The notes under the pieces: generated by a model | What the model saw: the letters and a program-made list of their open reading frames with translations, nothing else | What the model was told of the DNA's origin: nothing | The model's database searches: none | Origin: Shewanella japonica | GTDB lineage: Bacteria; Pseudomonadota; Gammaproteobacteria; Enterobacterales; Shewanellaceae | NCBI RefSeq assembly: GCF_002075795.1 | Contig: NZ_CP020472.1 | Coordinates: 541,001 to 605,000 of the forward strand | Reading direction: 5' to 3' | DNA length: 64,000 nt | Part shown: one piece after another, positions 1-10,175 of the stretch | Layout: the number at the start of each line of letters is the position of its first letter | Numbering within the stretch: position 1 is the stretch's first letter | Program-made: the position numbers and the translations under genes

Positions 1-170
1 GTTTGGCGTATAAAAAGAGGTTGTTGCAGGTTTTGCTCTAATTGCTTGATTTGATGGCTCACTGCTGAAGGCGTGAGGAATAGTTGATTTGCCGTTTCTT
101 TAAAGCTAAGGCATTCGGCTGCAATACAAAAACAACGTAGTCCTCTAAGGGACGTATGCAGTGGTAACAT
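1..170 (-). CDS. LysR-family transcriptional regulator, N-terminal fragment
   Basis: The reverse strand from the ATG at 170 runs open to the window edge and encodes about 56 residues of a LysR-type winged helix-turn-helix. The stretch LSFKETANQLFLTPSAVSHQ followed by IKQLEQNLQQPLFIR is the classic LysR recognition-helix region, with the GcvA-like form (AVSHQIKQLE). The effector-binding domain lies outside the window, so the target genes cannot be inferred. It reads away from the rest of the window. The family is certain; the sub-family is a guess. Confidence 0.85.
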   Translation of the reverse strand, partial: MLPLHTSLRGLRCFCIAAECLSFKETANQLFLTPSAVSHQIKQLEQNLQQPLFIRQ

Positions 171-357
171 GATGGACTCGTATAATGAAAGCAAGAAATA
201 AGCAATTGCCAAGCCAAGTCGCTTGAGTGCTTTAACTGCCTTTATTCAGTGTGTTAAGGGCTTATAAGTCTAGTTCAGCGCACCAGTATGGTGCAGCTGA
301 ACTAGCCTACAATGCATTGTAAAGATTGGGTTCGTTATTACAGCTTATGGTGATGTT

Positions 358-759
358 TTAGAAATACAGGTTTTCAACAGGCTTGTTGTTTACAAGCATT
401 TCGCACTTGTCGCCTGTGCTTGATTTTGAAGATTGAATGATTCCAGCAACGGCACCAAATGCACCACCTTGATCGCCTAATACCGAACCAAAATAGCATT
501 TACCTTCGATTTTTAAATCTCGATACTTACTCTTTAGGTTTTGAGTTGGTGTGTATGGTGGAAAGCGCCCTTTCATTAGCGGATCGCCATTAACGGACAG
601 TTCAAGTTTATTTTTTTCAGTATCATAGATACCTGAGAAGACCAAAGTTTGTCCTTCAAACTCAACAGTTTTCTCTTGAGCAACGATAGGTTGAGTTGAT
701 GCACATGCAGTGAGTAAAGCGCAGCCAGCAAGTGTGGCTAAAATAGCGGTAGTACGCAT
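358..759 (-). CDS. Small putative lipoprotein, function unknown
   Basis: A 133-residue protein with a lipoprotein signal peptide: a short basic start, a hydrophobic core, and the lipobox LTAC with the modified cysteine at about residue 19. The mature part contains two cysteines (GKCYFG and DKCEML) that could form a disulfide in the periplasm, and a glycine/alanine-rich stretch GGAFGAVAGI. I do not recognise a family. It stands alone, followed by the LysR gene on the same strand. Attachment to a membrane is supported by the signal; its role is unknown. Confidence 0.75.
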   Translation of the reverse strand: MRTTAILATLAGCALLTACASTQPIVAQEKTVEFEGQTLVFSGIYDTEKNKLELSVNGDPLMKGRFPPYTPTQNLKSKYRDLKIEGKCYFGSVLGDQGGAFGAVAGIIQSSKSSTGDKCEMLVNNKPVENLYF

Positions 760-878
760 TTAAATATCCTTTTAAGCGGTTTTTTAGATTTAATTTTGAG
801 TATTAAACCGTAAGAAAACGAACCCTGTTTTCCCAATTGCGAAAGAGTATATCCTAGTTTTATGATATTTCAATAATA

Positions 879-902
879 AGAAGCTCGCCGAGGCGAGCTT
901 CT
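879..902 (-). terminator. Hairpin downstream of the Ig-like lipoprotein gene
   Basis: A perfect 10-bp stem (AGAAGCTCGC / GCGAGCTTCT) with a CGAG loop, followed on the minus strand by TTATTATTG. It lies about 90 bases past the stop of the gene at 994-3510. The U-run is interrupted, so termination strength is uncertain. Confidence 0.55.
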
Positions 903-993
903 AGATAGTGGGTGATTTACGGGGTAAGCTTGATGACACTAGCTTATGGCACAAGGCATTAGCCCTGTTAAACTATTACCCTATTATAAGATA

Positions 994-3510
994 TCACTGC
1001 ACAGTGACACTTAGGTCCGTTTTCGTAATCAAACCACCTGGGGTTGTCACTGTTAATGTAATAGAGTCTTGACCCACTTCATCAGCAGCTGTGTAGGTAA
1101 ACTTAGTGGCAACTTCATCACAGGCATGGCTTGCATCATTAGCTGCGAAGCTATAACACGTCGTGTTAGGAACGGTATAACCCTCGAAGTTGATCGTCCC
1201 ATTTATGGCTGTCACCGTTAATGTCGATCCTGCTGGCATGACCTGTCTAGCACTGTCATATAGCTCCACTAATACTGTCTGCATTGCTTCAGGTGCCAAG
1301 ACTAAATTAGTCACTGGATTTCTATCCACGTCGGTAGCGATAATATTAGCGGCTGAACCTGACATGGTCAGTACAGTGGCTGCACGAATGTAAGTTTTGT
1401 TCGCTTGGCCTTCACCACAAAGACTGCCTTCGCATTGGGGTCCATTGAATTTACCATCTGGGCCAGAGTAACTGGTATTGCCTTCAGCATTGAAAAACGG
1501 TTTGCCAGAAACATAAACACCGACTTCATCATCATCTCTAAAGGCATCACCTAAATCGCTAAAGCCACTTTGATGATAGGTTTCCCTGTCCATGCCATTA
1601 CCAGTACAAGCGATAGGAGCACCTGCGCTATCTAAACAAGCATTAGCTATGGCTGTTCCATCAGCATCATCAAAGATGTTATTGCCGTTAGTATCAAAGA
1701 AAGTTTCATGTCCTAACGCGTAAGCGAGCACTGTTACACGATGATCAGCTGGTCGTGGATCGGCTGATGTCCATATCACAGAACAAGTCCCATTAACCGT
1801 TGAGCATGAAGGCTGGATTTGGCCACCTTCAGTTGTGAAGTTGACCGTAGTGTCATCAGGTGCTGGGTTACCAAAGCTGTCTGATGCAAATACTGTTATG
1901 GTGACTTCTTCACCGTTATTGTTTCCCGCCTCCGGGTTAAATAACGAAGGAGAAATGCTAAAGCCTAATTGCTGAGGTAAACCGGTATTCACGGTTAGTT
2001 GCTCAGACTGCGTTGTGATGACATCACCCGTATCGCTGTCGGTTGCAGAGGCAAGCACACGCACAGGGGTAGGGATAGTGCCAGACTGAACAGTCACGGT
2101 AACTAACCCCTCACTATTGCTGGTTGCTTCACTGGTAATCTCACCATTTGAAAAGCTTAGCCCACCCACAATGGTATCTAAGCTGAAGTCAACAGATTGC
2201 TGGGCAGCAGGCTGACCGCTGGCACTACTTATTAAAAATGTCACTAATGACGTTTCTGTTGAGCCAGTTCCGCCTGCGCCTTTAATACGAATTTGTGTAG
2301 GTTCCGCAGATATAAAGCTTAGGCTACCAAGCGTTTGGCGTTCTAAGGAAAAATCAAATGTTGCACTAAAAGTTTCGCTACCAACAACCGCTGAAGCCAC
2401 AATTTGCTCACTACGAACACTATTGCCGCTGCAGCTTGTATCTTGGTATGTTGAACTTGCACGCCCTGCAGAAGTGGTCACAGGAGAGTCTATACTGGCA
2501 TCAGTACTGGCGACACAATCAGAGGTGAATGAAATGCTAGTTGGGGTTTGTAAAGGAGCAAAGCTGCCGTCATCGGCTTCTACAATAATATCAGCTATCA
2601 CGCCAAAGCTTGCGCCCGCACCAATAACGTAATCGCCGTCAGTATCTGCAATTAATGTTGAGCCTAACTGATTTTCGTGGAAAGTATTACTGTCATCAAT
2701 ATAACCAAACTTGAGCGTACCATCAGGTATCACTTCATCACCGGCAAGCACTTCATATGCACTGGTGCCTGATACAGTTTCACCATTAAATTCAGTACTG
2801 GCTACTAAGGTGTAGGCACCTAGCTCTTCAGTCGATGCAGTATAGCTTATTGTCGCCACACCTTCGGCTGATGTGAGTGCTGTGTTTGGAGATAAACTCG
2901 CATTACCTGCTTGGAATGTTACTAGCTGATTGACGATGGGTTGGTTAGTGCCGTCGAGCACATTGGCCGTTAAGATAACAGCATCATCAATTTTGAAACT
3001 GGTTACCGTTTGACCTGCTTGAGTAATGCTAGAAACCACAGAAATGGTGTCAGGTGTCGGGACTGTATTGGTGTCTTCGAATTGATAATTACGGGTTGCC
3101 GTAACGCTATCTGCATCAGTTGGTGTATGGCTGACTAAAAGGCTGCCAGCACCGACATCGCCACTTGAACTAATAAAAACGCTTGCTAAACCATCGCTGT
3201 CAGTGAGCTTACTATCTGCACTTGCTTCACCAAAGTCAGGTGAAAAGTTGATAATCGCACCACTAACATCACTATTAGAAAGTGTTAAATGGGCTACTGC
3301 ACAAAAGCTTTCGTTGATATCAAAAGTGAGTGAGTCGGTGGCTGCATCACATTGTCCGTTTACTACCGTTTGGTAGATAACACTAATGCTATAACTGCCG
3401 TCTTCTCCTCCGTTATCACCATTGTCATCTGAAGGGCCATTACAACCGATGAGAAAACCAAGTGAAGCGATTGATAAAGGTAGTGCGTATTTTATTTTTT
3501 TTAGTAGCAT
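994..3510 (-). CDS. Large Ig-like repeat lipoprotein (Big_1/invasin-type domains)
   Basis: About 838 residues. The N-terminus has a lipoprotein signal with lipobox LIGC followed by an acidic/Asn-rich linker (DDNGDNGGED), so the protein is probably anchored to the outer membrane. Several domains follow of the bacterial Ig-like type: repeated segments such as GLASVFISS, GVATISYTAS, GLVTVTVQSG and GTCSVIWTS each end an Ig-like strand pair, as in Big_1 domains of intimin/invasin relatives. A run rich in Asp, Asn and Gly around residues 600-690 may bind calcium. Start: an ATG at 3519 is possible, but the ATG at 3510 has AGGGA about 8 bases upstream and is preferred. It follows yjgA by some 25 bases and may be co-transcribed. 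Likely adhesion or surface structure; ligand unknown. Confidence 0.8.
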   Translation of the reverse strand: MLLKKIKYALPLSIASLGFLIGCNGPSDDNGDNGGEDGSYSISVIYQTVVNGQCDAATDSLTFDINESFCAVAHLTLSNSDVSGAIINFSPDFGEASADSKLTDSDGLASVFISSSGDVGAGSLLVSHTPTDADSVTATRNYQFEDTNTVPTPDTISVVSSITQAGQTVTSFKIDDAVILTANVLDGTNQPIVNQLVTFQAGNASLSPNTALTSAEGVATISYTASTEELGAYTLVASTEFNGETVSGTSAYEVLAGDEVIPDGTLKFGYIDDSNTFHENQLGSTLIADTDGDYVIGAGASFGVIADIIVEADDGSFAPLQTPTSISFTSDCVASTDASIDSPVTTSAGRASSTYQDTSCSGNSVRSEQIVASAVVGSETFSATFDFSLERQTLGSLSFISAEPTQIRIKGAGGTGSTETSLVTFLISSASGQPAAQQSVDFSLDTIVGGLSFSNGEITSEATSNSEGLVTVTVQSGTIPTPVRVLASATDSDTGDVITTQSEQLTVNTGLPQQLGFSISPSLFNPEAGNNNGEEVTITVFASDSFGNPAPDDTTVNFTTEGGQIQPSCSTVNGTCSVIWTSADPRPADHRVTVLAYALGHETFFDTNGNNIFDDADGTAIANACLDSAGAPIACTGNGMDRETYHQSGFSDLGDAFRDDDEVGVYVSGKPFFNAEGNTSYSGPDGKFNGPQCEGSLCGEGQANKTYIRAATVLTMSGSAANIIATDVDRNPVTNLVLAPEAMQTVLVELYDSARQVMPAGSTLTVTAINGTINFEGYTVPNTTCYSFAANDASHACDEVATKFTYTAADEVGQDSITLTVTTPGGLITKTDLSVTVQ

Positions 3511-3535
3511 CAGCAACATCCCTGTATGAGTATAT

Positions 3536-4075
3536 TTAGTCTGCTAAACCAGCGCGTAAGTATTTGAATAGTTCTTTGTGAGATTTTGATTCTGCATCAG
3601 GACTCTTAGTGAGTTCTTTATTTGCTTGGCGAATAAGTTGACGTAACTTTTGACGTTCAAATGCAGGGTTGTCAGCCAATAATGCTTCTACTTCCTCATT
3701 TGGGTTTTCAAGTAAACGAGCACGTAACTTCTCAATAATTTGTACTTGAGCAGTTTCATTGTTGTTTTTATTCAATACGTTATCAAGCGCTGTAATAATT
3801 GGTTCGTGATCGAATCCGCGCATAAGTTTACCGATGTACTGAAGGTGACGACGGTAAGCTTCTGTTTTAGGTTTGATGCTTTTTGTTTTTAGTACAGCAT
3901 CATATAAAAATTCGTCTAAACCAACTTTGTCTAGCTGTGATTTACTTAGGGCAATAAGTCGCATGCCAAGCGCTTGAGCTTCCTCACTTTCTTTTTTGAA
4001 CTCTGTTCTGCTGACGTAATCATCGTCATTGTCATATGGCTGATGGAAGTGGTCGGAATCGCCAACAATTTTCAT
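3536..4075 (-). CDS. darP: Ribosome-associated protein YjgA/DarP (DUF615)
   Basis: A 179-residue soluble, charged protein matching YjgA (renamed DarP), which binds late 50S ribosomal precursors and helps their maturation in Escherichia coli. Visible signatures are VSRTEFKKE near the start, the LDEFLYDAV segment, and YRRHLQYIGKLMR in the middle; length fits the family. GAGGT lies about 8 bases before the ATG at 4075. It is divergent from pmbA at 4323, the same neighbour pair as in E. coli, which supports the call. Confidence 0.93.
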   Translation of the reverse strand: MKIVGDSDHFHQPYDNDDDYVSRTEFKKESEEAQALGMRLIALSKSQLDKVGLDEFLYDAVLKTKSIKPKTEAYRRHLQYIGKLMRGFDHEPIITALDNVLNKNNNETAQVQIIEKLRARLLENPNEEVEALLADNPAFERQKLRQLIRQANKELTKSPDAESKSHKELFKYLRAGLAD

Positions 4076-4322
4076 AGTAAATAACCTCTAATAAATATCC
4101 GTGAATAATAACACTTCAAGGGGCATTGCGGCCACTGAATAACGGCTAAGTCGTCAATTTTGCGTAAATCTATTTGTGTTCATTAAGTGATAATTCAACA
4201 TGATAACTAAAGGTTAGTTTATTTAAGGCAATTTGTGCGCTTAAATCCTTGTTTTGATGGTTATCAATACAGTTTTGAATTTGATATGCTAGTGCCAACA
4301 ATGGAAACTGAAGAGTAAGTGT

Positions 4323-5666
4323 GTGTCTACCAATAAAATTGATACTGAATTAGCGGCGCTAAAAGATGCCGTTGCTGTTGCATTAGAGCATGCTAAAAAA
4401 TTAGGCACCAGTGCTGCAGAAGTGGCGATAAGTAAGCAGCAAGGCTTATCGGTTTCAACCCGTGAAAAGGAAGTTGAAACGGTTGAATTTAATAAAGATG
4501 GCGCACTAGGTATTACGGTTTATCGTGATGGTTGTAAAGGCAGTTCATCCACTTCAGATTTAAGTCCTGAAGCGATTGCAGTCGCCGTTAAGGCCGCTGA
4601 TGATATCGCAAAGTACACTTCATCTGATCCATTTAGCGGTCTTGCTGATAAAGCGCTTATGGCAGAAACCATTCGTGATTTAGACTTATACCATCCGCAA
4701 GACATTTCACCTGATGAGTTAGCACAGCTTGCTATACGTGCCGAAGAAGCCAGTTTGTCAGTTGATGAACAAGTGAAACATTCTGACGGCGCAACTGCTA
4801 ACGCTCATACTGCAGCAAAGGTTTACGGGAATAGTCATGGCTTTTTAAACGGCTATTGTAGCTCTCGCTATAGTTTAAGTTGTGTCGTTATTGGTGAAGA
4901 AGCCGATGGCAATATGCAACGTGATTACGATTACACCATTGCCCGTAAATATAATGAGTTAATGACACCCGAGTCGGTTGGTTTATTGGCTGCAAATAAG
5001 ACATTAAATCGCTTAAATGCACGTAAGATCCCTACGGCAAACTTGCCTGTATTGTTTTCTCCAGAAATTGCGACAGGACTCATAGGGCATTTAGTGGGGG
5101 CAATTAGTGGGAGTAGCTTGTATCGTAAATCAAGCTTTTTACAAGACTCAATCCATACCCAACTATTCCCTGAATGGTTTAGTATTGAAGAAAACCCGCA
5201 TTTGATTGGTGCACTTGCTAGTGCTAACTATGATAGTGAAGGGGTGGCGACACAACAGCGTCAGATCATTGATCGTGGCCAATTAGAAACGTATCTCTTA
5301 ACTAGCTATTCTGCACGTAAACTTGGCCTAACTAATACGGGTTATGCTGGTGGCATTTATAACTGGACATTAAGTCATACAGGCCAAACCTTTGATGAGC
5401 TCATTAAGCAAATGGGCACAGGGTTAATTGTGACGGAAGTGATGGGACAAGGCGTGAATATGGTCACAGGTGATTATTCACGTGGTGCTGCTGGATTTTA
5501 TGTTGAAAACGGCGAGATTCAATTCCCTGTTGAAGAAATTACCATTGCAGGTAATTTAAAAGATATGTTTATGGGAATTCAAGCTGTCGCGAAAGATCAA
5601 GATTTACGCTCTTCTATTCGCACTGGCGGTATTTTATTAAGTGATATGAAAATCGCTGGTAGTTAA
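4323..5666 (+). CDS. pmbA: Metalloprotease PmbA (TldE), subunit of TldD/TldE
   Basis: A 447-residue protein of the TldD/PmbA family. With TldD it forms a heterodimeric protease that degrades unfolded peptides, matures microcin B17 and takes part in CcdA turnover in E. coli. PmbA is the partner without the TldD metal-binding HExxxH motif, consistent with its absence here. Features include the N-terminal VSTREKEVETVEFNKDGALG strand, the central GNSHGF...RYSLSCVVIGE segment and the C-terminal GAAGFYVENGEIQFPVEEIT. The start is GTG at 4323. It is divergent from yjgA. tldD is not in the window. Confidence 0.95.
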   Translation: MSTNKIDTELAALKDAVAVALEHAKKLGTSAAEVAISKQQGLSVSTREKEVETVEFNKDGALGITVYRDGCKGSSSTSDLSPEAIAVAVKAADDIAKYTSSDPFSGLADKALMAETIRDLDLYHPQDISPDELAQLAIRAEEASLSVDEQVKHSDGATANAHTAAKVYGNSHGFLNGYCSSRYSLSCVVIGEEADGNMQRDYDYTIARKYNELMTPESVGLLAANKTLNRLNARKIPTANLPVLFSPEIATGLIGHLVGAISGSSLYRKSSFLQDSIHTQLFPEWFSIEENPHLIGALASANYDSEGVATQQRQIIDRGQLETYLLTSYSARKLGLTNTGYAGGIYNWTLSHTGQTFDELIKQMGTGLIVTEVMGQGVNMVTGDYSRGAAGFYVENGEIQFPVEEITIAGNLKDMFMGIQAVAKDQDLRSSIRTGGILLSDMKIAGS

Positions 5667-5689
5667 GCCAATTGTTGACTTAACCCATT

Positions 5690-5716
5690 AAAGCACTGCT
5701 TAGGCGGTGCTTTTTT
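5690..5716 (+). terminator. Terminator after pmbA
   Basis: The stem AAAGCACTGC / CGGTGCTTT followed by six T residues lies 24 bases after the pmbA stop codon. Confidence 0.8.
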
Positions 5717-5855
5717 ATATCTTTAAAATAGTTGAGTTCCCCGAATAAATAGCCATTTACGCAGGCTTTATCTTCTTTACACTTCTTTACGGTCAATTAC
5801 ATCCGTGCTCTGTCCTATCTCCTGAGAATGTAATTAAACAGTTAATGGAGTGAGT

Positions 5856-7223
5856 ATGTTTAACAAAAATGTATGTAGTTTGATGATGGTTTGCTTGGGA
5901 AGTGTTTCATTAGCAGCATGTGATTCGATTGATGGCAGTAGTGATGATGATTCGGATTCTGTTGCGTACGTACAATTTTATAATGCCTCAGCGGATAGCA
6001 CAGCAACATCATTAGTTTTAGATGACTACCAATACACAGACGTTGAATTTGGTGATGCAATGCCACGTTACGGATATGATACGGGTAGTGTTGATATGGA
6101 AATCTATGGTCTAGATGAATATGAGGATACTGTCAGTATTTATAGCCAGACGATTATTTTGAGTAATGAGGCAAATCACTTATATGTGCTTTACGGTGAT
6201 TATGTTTCACCTGAGTTATTAGATATCGAATATGATCGCAGTGATATGGATGATATCAATGATGACGAGGATAGTGACGACAGCAAAATGCAGGTATTGG
6301 TTGCCAATGTAACCAGTGAAGATAACGCTTATGACGCCTATATCTCGCTTGATAGTGACAGTTATCAAGATGCCACTATGATAGGCAGTATCAACTACGG
6401 TGGTTATACTTCAGAGCTGATGCTAAATACCGATGAATATATCATTTACCTGACAGAGCAGGGCACTGATAACGTGGTTTATACCACTGATAGCATGAGC
6501 TTAACCAGTGAAACGGTTTATAAGTTTGTTCTAAGAAATAGTTTTGGCTCTGGCGATTTAAAAATCACTTTGGACAGTGTTGATTCAACATCAACCCCTG
6601 TGACTTACACCAATATTGATTCAACGGCCGACTTTAGAGTGTTCAATGGTTTAGAAGATACCACGTTAGATATTGATGTCGTAAGTAAATTAGAGTCCCA
6701 CTATTTGAAAGACATTACGCCATTTACTACCAGTGAGTATTCGCAAACAGGGTTTAATGATTATGGTGTGACGGTAACCAATGCAGAGACTAGCGAAGTT
6801 ATTTTAGACAATGTACTTGTGACGTTTAACCAGGATGACATCCGCACTTTATTGTTGTATCGAGATGATACCGTCAAAGGCATGGTGATAGAGCATGACC
6901 TACGTCCAAGAGCTTATGAATATAATGTTGATGTCGCTAACCTATCTCAAGATTACGATGATGTGATTGTGTACTTTGTCAGCAGCACTGAAACCATTGA
7001 GTCAGCACAATACACCATTGAAAACCTCGATTTTGAAGAGCAAGATAGCTTGGTTATGCCGCAAGATGACTATGAAATAAATGTCGTATATGAATCTGAT
7101 AATGGCACACAGACCTTGCTATACCAGTCTGATTTAATCAGTTTTGATGGTGACACGAATTACAGCTTTGTACTTACCCAAGATAGCCAAAGTCAGTTTG
7201 GCTATACATTACACCAATTGTAA
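5856..7223 (+). CDS. DUF4397-like acidic lipoprotein
   Basis: About 455 residues. The lipoprotein signal ends in the lipobox LAAC, followed by a Ser/Asp-rich linker. The mature protein is strongly acidic and built of beta-rich repeats that begin with forms like VQFYNASAD, VLVANVTSED and FRVFNGLED, the pattern of DUF4397 proteins (N-A-S repeats). An Asp-rich stretch (DDINDDEDSDDSK) sits near residue 135. Start: a GTG at 5850 is in frame, but TGGAG at 5846-5850 is spaced correctly for the ATG at 5856, so that is chosen. It is monocistronic, between two terminators. Envelope localisation is supported; function is unknown. Confidence 0.8.
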   Translation: MFNKNVCSLMMVCLGSVSLAACDSIDGSSDDDSDSVAYVQFYNASADSTATSLVLDDYQYTDVEFGDAMPRYGYDTGSVDMEIYGLDEYEDTVSIYSQTIILSNEANHLYVLYGDYVSPELLDIEYDRSDMDDINDDEDSDDSKMQVLVANVTSEDNAYDAYISLDSDSYQDATMIGSINYGGYTSELMLNTDEYIIYLTEQGTDNVVYTTDSMSLTSETVYKFVLRNSFGSGDLKITLDSVDSTSTPVTYTNIDSTADFRVFNGLEDTTLDIDVVSKLESHYLKDITPFTTSEYSQTGFNDYGVTVTNAETSEVILDNVLVTFNQDDIRTLLLYRDDTVKGMVIEHDLRPRAYEYNVDVANLSQDYDDVIVYFVSSTETIESAQYTIENLDFEEQDSLVMPQDDYEINVVYESDNGTQTLLYQSDLISFDGDTNYSFVLTQDSQSQFGYTLHQL

Positions 7224-7272
7224 TCTTTCGTAGAGTGCCAATAACATTACTGCGAATGGAAGCAGTTTCATA

Positions 7273-7306
7273 AAAAATGCCGATAGCTGATGCTATCGGC
7301 ATTTTT
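7273..7306. terminator. Bidirectional terminator
   Basis: A perfect 15-bp stem, AAAAATGCCGATAGC / GCTATCGGCATTTTT, with a TGAT loop. It lies between the convergent lipoprotein and chemotaxis genes and has A/T runs suited to both directions. Confidence 0.9.
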
Positions 7307-7367
7307 GTTATGAGGCTTTGGCCTGTCGATGTTTGAGCTTTAAAGCATGCGTCGTTATCAAACCTAT

Positions 7368-8807
7368 TTAGGCTGTTTGATAGTTACTTAAAATTCGGCC
7401 TAAGTTGGCTGATGCTTCAGATAAATCAGCAACACCACTTGATGACTGATTAGCAAGATCTCTGATGGTATTAGATTTAACACGAATTTCCGTCAGCTCT
7501 TTAGCAATATCGTTTGCCACCGCGCTTTGTTCTTCTGAAGAGGTTGAAATGTGGAAACTCATGTCCATAATCGAACGAGAAGACTCGGCAATTGAGTTCA
7601 CGTCTGTCCCAATGTTGGCAATTAAATCACTGCTACTTTGCGCTTGCTTAACTGTATCTTGGGTAATGCTATCAATGTTAAGGGTTTCAGATTGCAATTG
7701 CTCAATCATGCTCTGGATTTCAACCGTTGCTGATTGTGTACGACTGGCTAAGGTACGGACTTCGTCTGCAACGACGGCAAAGCCTCGTCCCATTTCACCC
7801 GCTCTAGCTGCTTCAATAGCGGCATTTAATGCCAATAGGTTCGTTTGTTCTGAAATAGCATTAATGGTAGTAATCACTTCATTAATTTTGGTCGCGTTTT
7901 CTTTCAAGCTGCCTACGGAGTCTGAGGTTTTTTCAATGTATGTTGATAATTGCTCAATCTCTTCGATTGCTCTTTTTACACGATTGTAGCTTTGCTTAGT
8001 GTATTCAGAATCTTGCTCAACTTGCTGAGTGGCGTTTTTAGCAATGTTTGATACCTCTAACGACGATGCCGTCATTTCTTCCATCGCAGTCGCAACAGAG
8101 TCTAAAGAGACATATTGTTGATCTATTTGCTCGGCGCTTTGCTGTGTTTCATCGGCAAATGAAGACGAGGTATGGTGCAAGGTATCTGCGCTTTGCTTAA
8201 CCGTCACAACCAGTTCGGTTAATGTGTCCATCGCTTTATCTAATGCGCAACCTATGGTGCCGAACTCATCACGACCTGGGTGGAAGCCCAAGCGAGACGT
8301 TAAATCACCATTGCCAATTTTTTTAGTGGTATCCCACAGCACGAAAAGTGCGCCGCCAATAAAGGTCGCATTCCAATAAATCACTAATGCAAAAGGCAGT
8401 ACCCATAAATACGTGAGCAATAAGCTATAAAGTGCCGCTTGTTTGGCATCTGCCTCTAGTTGATAAACAGACTGGTTAAGCGAGAAGTATTGTCCATTTG
8501 ATTGCATTACTGCGGTAATGTTGTTGCCATTACGTTCGCTTTGCTGATGATAAGTCGATACCGATAAGCCAGTGGTTGCAGCTTGTTCGATTTGATCAGT
8601 AGCGATAAGCGTATTAACTGTGGTGTTGACCTTTTCAGTTAACATTGCCATTGATTGTTGTTCTATCTGATCGATACGGTCTAGGTAGGTATTAATTGAG
8701 ACAAAGCTCAATATTACTAAGAATAACCCGAAAATTGCCCAGAACTTGTCGTTAATAGACATTTTGATAAACAGTTTATCAATATTACGAAATTCAACTT
8801 GTTTCAT
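7368..8807 (-). CDS. Methyl-accepting chemotaxis protein
   Basis: A 479-residue chemoreceptor. The first transmembrane helix lies at about residues 22-42 and the second at about 130-155, enclosing only a short periplasmic segment of roughly 85 residues, too small for a Cache or four-helix ligand domain of usual size. A HAMP-like linker follows, then a long coiled-coil signalling domain. The hairpin tip is unmistakable: [20 protein letters not shown], then [15 protein letters not shown]. No C-terminal CheR-binding pentapeptide is visible; it ends SNYQTA. It is monocistronic and not near other chemotaxis genes. Ligand unknown. Confidence 0.95.
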   Translation of the reverse strand: MKQVEFRNIDKLFIKMSINDKFWAIFGLFLVILSFVSINTYLDRIDQIEQQSMAMLTEKVNTTVNTLIATDQIEQAATTGLSVSTYHQQSERNGNNITAVMQSNGQYFSLNQSVYQLEADAKQAALYSLLLTYLWVLPFALVIYWNATFIGGALFVLWDTTKKIGNGDLTSRLGFHPGRDEFGTIGCALDKAMDTLTELVVTVKQSADTLHHTSSSFADETQQSAEQIDQQYVSLDSVATAMEEMTASSLEVSNIAKNATQQVEQDSEYTKQSYNRVKRAIEEIEQLSTYIEKTSDSVGSLKENATKINEVITTINAISEQTNLLALNAAIEAARAGEMGRGFAVVADEVRTLASRTQSATVEIQSMIEQLQSETLNIDSITQDTVKQAQSSSDLIANIGTDVNSIAESSRSIMDMSFHISTSSEEQSAVANDIAKELTEIRVKSNTIRDLANQSSSGVADLSEASANLGRILSNYQTA

Positions 8808-8995
8808 AAAATCAGCACTTGAATAGAAGAAATTAATTGGATTCTAGAGCAGGTGGCGTCGATTTGATATGGTTTTTTCACAAAAAAAGCGCTTTTTTAT
8901 CGGTTATGCTACATAGGGAACATTGACTCAACAAACGCTGGCGCAGTCTGATTATACACACCTTAAAACAGTGCTAAGTAAAGATGTGTTTTCAT

Positions 8996-9979
8996 TTATT
9001 TATTCAATAAATTAACCATGAAACGCCTAAAGGCATTTTCAAAGGCATGTAACAAATCCATATCGTGATCGAGAATGTGGTTCATCGCGCCATAAGAGAC
9101 TGCTTGATGGGCATAACAGATCCCTTCGGCTAAGTGCCAAGCTTCATGAAGCGCCTCCATATCAGCATAACTTTGCCATTGGGATAAATAGGCTTGAACA
9201 ATTTGCTGCTTTGCAGGTGTTTTTTCCATACGAAAGACATAGGTGCCATCGATAAATGGGTGGCTAATACATGCATCACTCCAATCAAAATAGATAAACG
9301 GCTCGCTTGCTGGTTCAGTTGCTAATGCAGTATTGGGTGCAATATTTTCGATGTGTAAATCACTATGCACTAAGGTGTTAGGGAGGCCAAGTTGCAGCAA
9401 TGCATTAATCTGTTGTGTCAATTTAGTCATGACCTCGCTGATTTGCGCAGCAGATTGTGGCATGTCTTTAGGTAGGCGAGCGGTTATGTTGTCATTAGCA
9501 AACATGGCTGTTAATTGATCGGGTAAGTTACGAATATCACGTTGTATGCAGCCAGAATCGATTAATTTATCGAGATGCTGGATAGAGCGCTGCTGCAATT
9601 TTGCAAAGACATTAAAGGGGAGTGCCCAATCTGACAATGGCACAGTATCAACAAAAGCAGTGCCAAAATCAGCGGTTAATAACCATTGTTGCCTAGGCTC
9701 ATAAGCCAGCGTGGTTGCTATAGCATTTGGAAAAAGGTCATACAATGTTGCACATAACTGCGATTCATTAGAAAACAAAGGTAGTGAAGCAGTGGCTTTA
9801 AAAAATACATCACCTTTGTTTGTCTTTTGTTTATAAACGTACCCGAGACTCCAGCCTTTTATCAGCGCTAACGAACCAATAACTTGGTAATCCAGCTCCC
9901 CTAATGATCGATTTACCCACTGTTGTGCAGGCTTGGGCCAATCAGGTTGTAACCAAGATTGAGATGTTACCTGTGTCAT
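8996..9979 (-). CDS. Aminoglycoside-phosphotransferase-fold (APH) kinase
   Basis: A 327-residue protein of the APH/choline kinase superfamily. The catalytic loop reads VHSDLHIENIA, with the Asp as catalytic base and the Asn as metal ligand. The DFG-equivalent is FDWSDACISHPFIDG, supplying the second metal-binding Asp. An N-terminal nucleotide-binding lobe contains VFFKATASLPLF with the likely ATP-binding lysine. Such chromosomal APH proteins usually phosphorylate small metabolites, not antibiotics; no substrate can be assigned. It lies alone, divergent from the S10 peptidase gene. Confidence 0.85.
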   Translation of the reverse strand: MTQVTSQSWLQPDWPKPAQQWVNRSLGELDYQVIGSLALIKGWSLGYVYKQKTNKGDVFFKATASLPLFSNESQLCATLYDLFPNAIATTLAYEPRQQWLLTADFGTAFVDTVPLSDWALPFNVFAKLQQRSIQHLDKLIDSGCIQRDIRNLPDQLTAMFANDNITARLPKDMPQSAAQISEVMTKLTQQINALLQLGLPNTLVHSDLHIENIAPNTALATEPASEPFIYFDWSDACISHPFIDGTYVFRMEKTPAKQQIVQAYLSQWQSYADMEALHEAWHLAEGICYAHQAVSYGAMNHILDHDMDLLHAFENAFRRFMVNLLNK

Positions 9980-10175
9980 TAAGCGACCTTAAATGTGAAT
10001 GTACGTTTGCTTACGATTATTGTTGATCTTTTTTATACTTTAAATTCAGTTGCTTATTTGGGTTTAAGTGCAGTCTCGGGCTGAGGTTATATTACTGTGA
10101 TTGCACTTCTTATGATTTGGTAATTTAATAAGATCACATCAATATCCTAATATAGATAACAAAAAGAGAACAGGT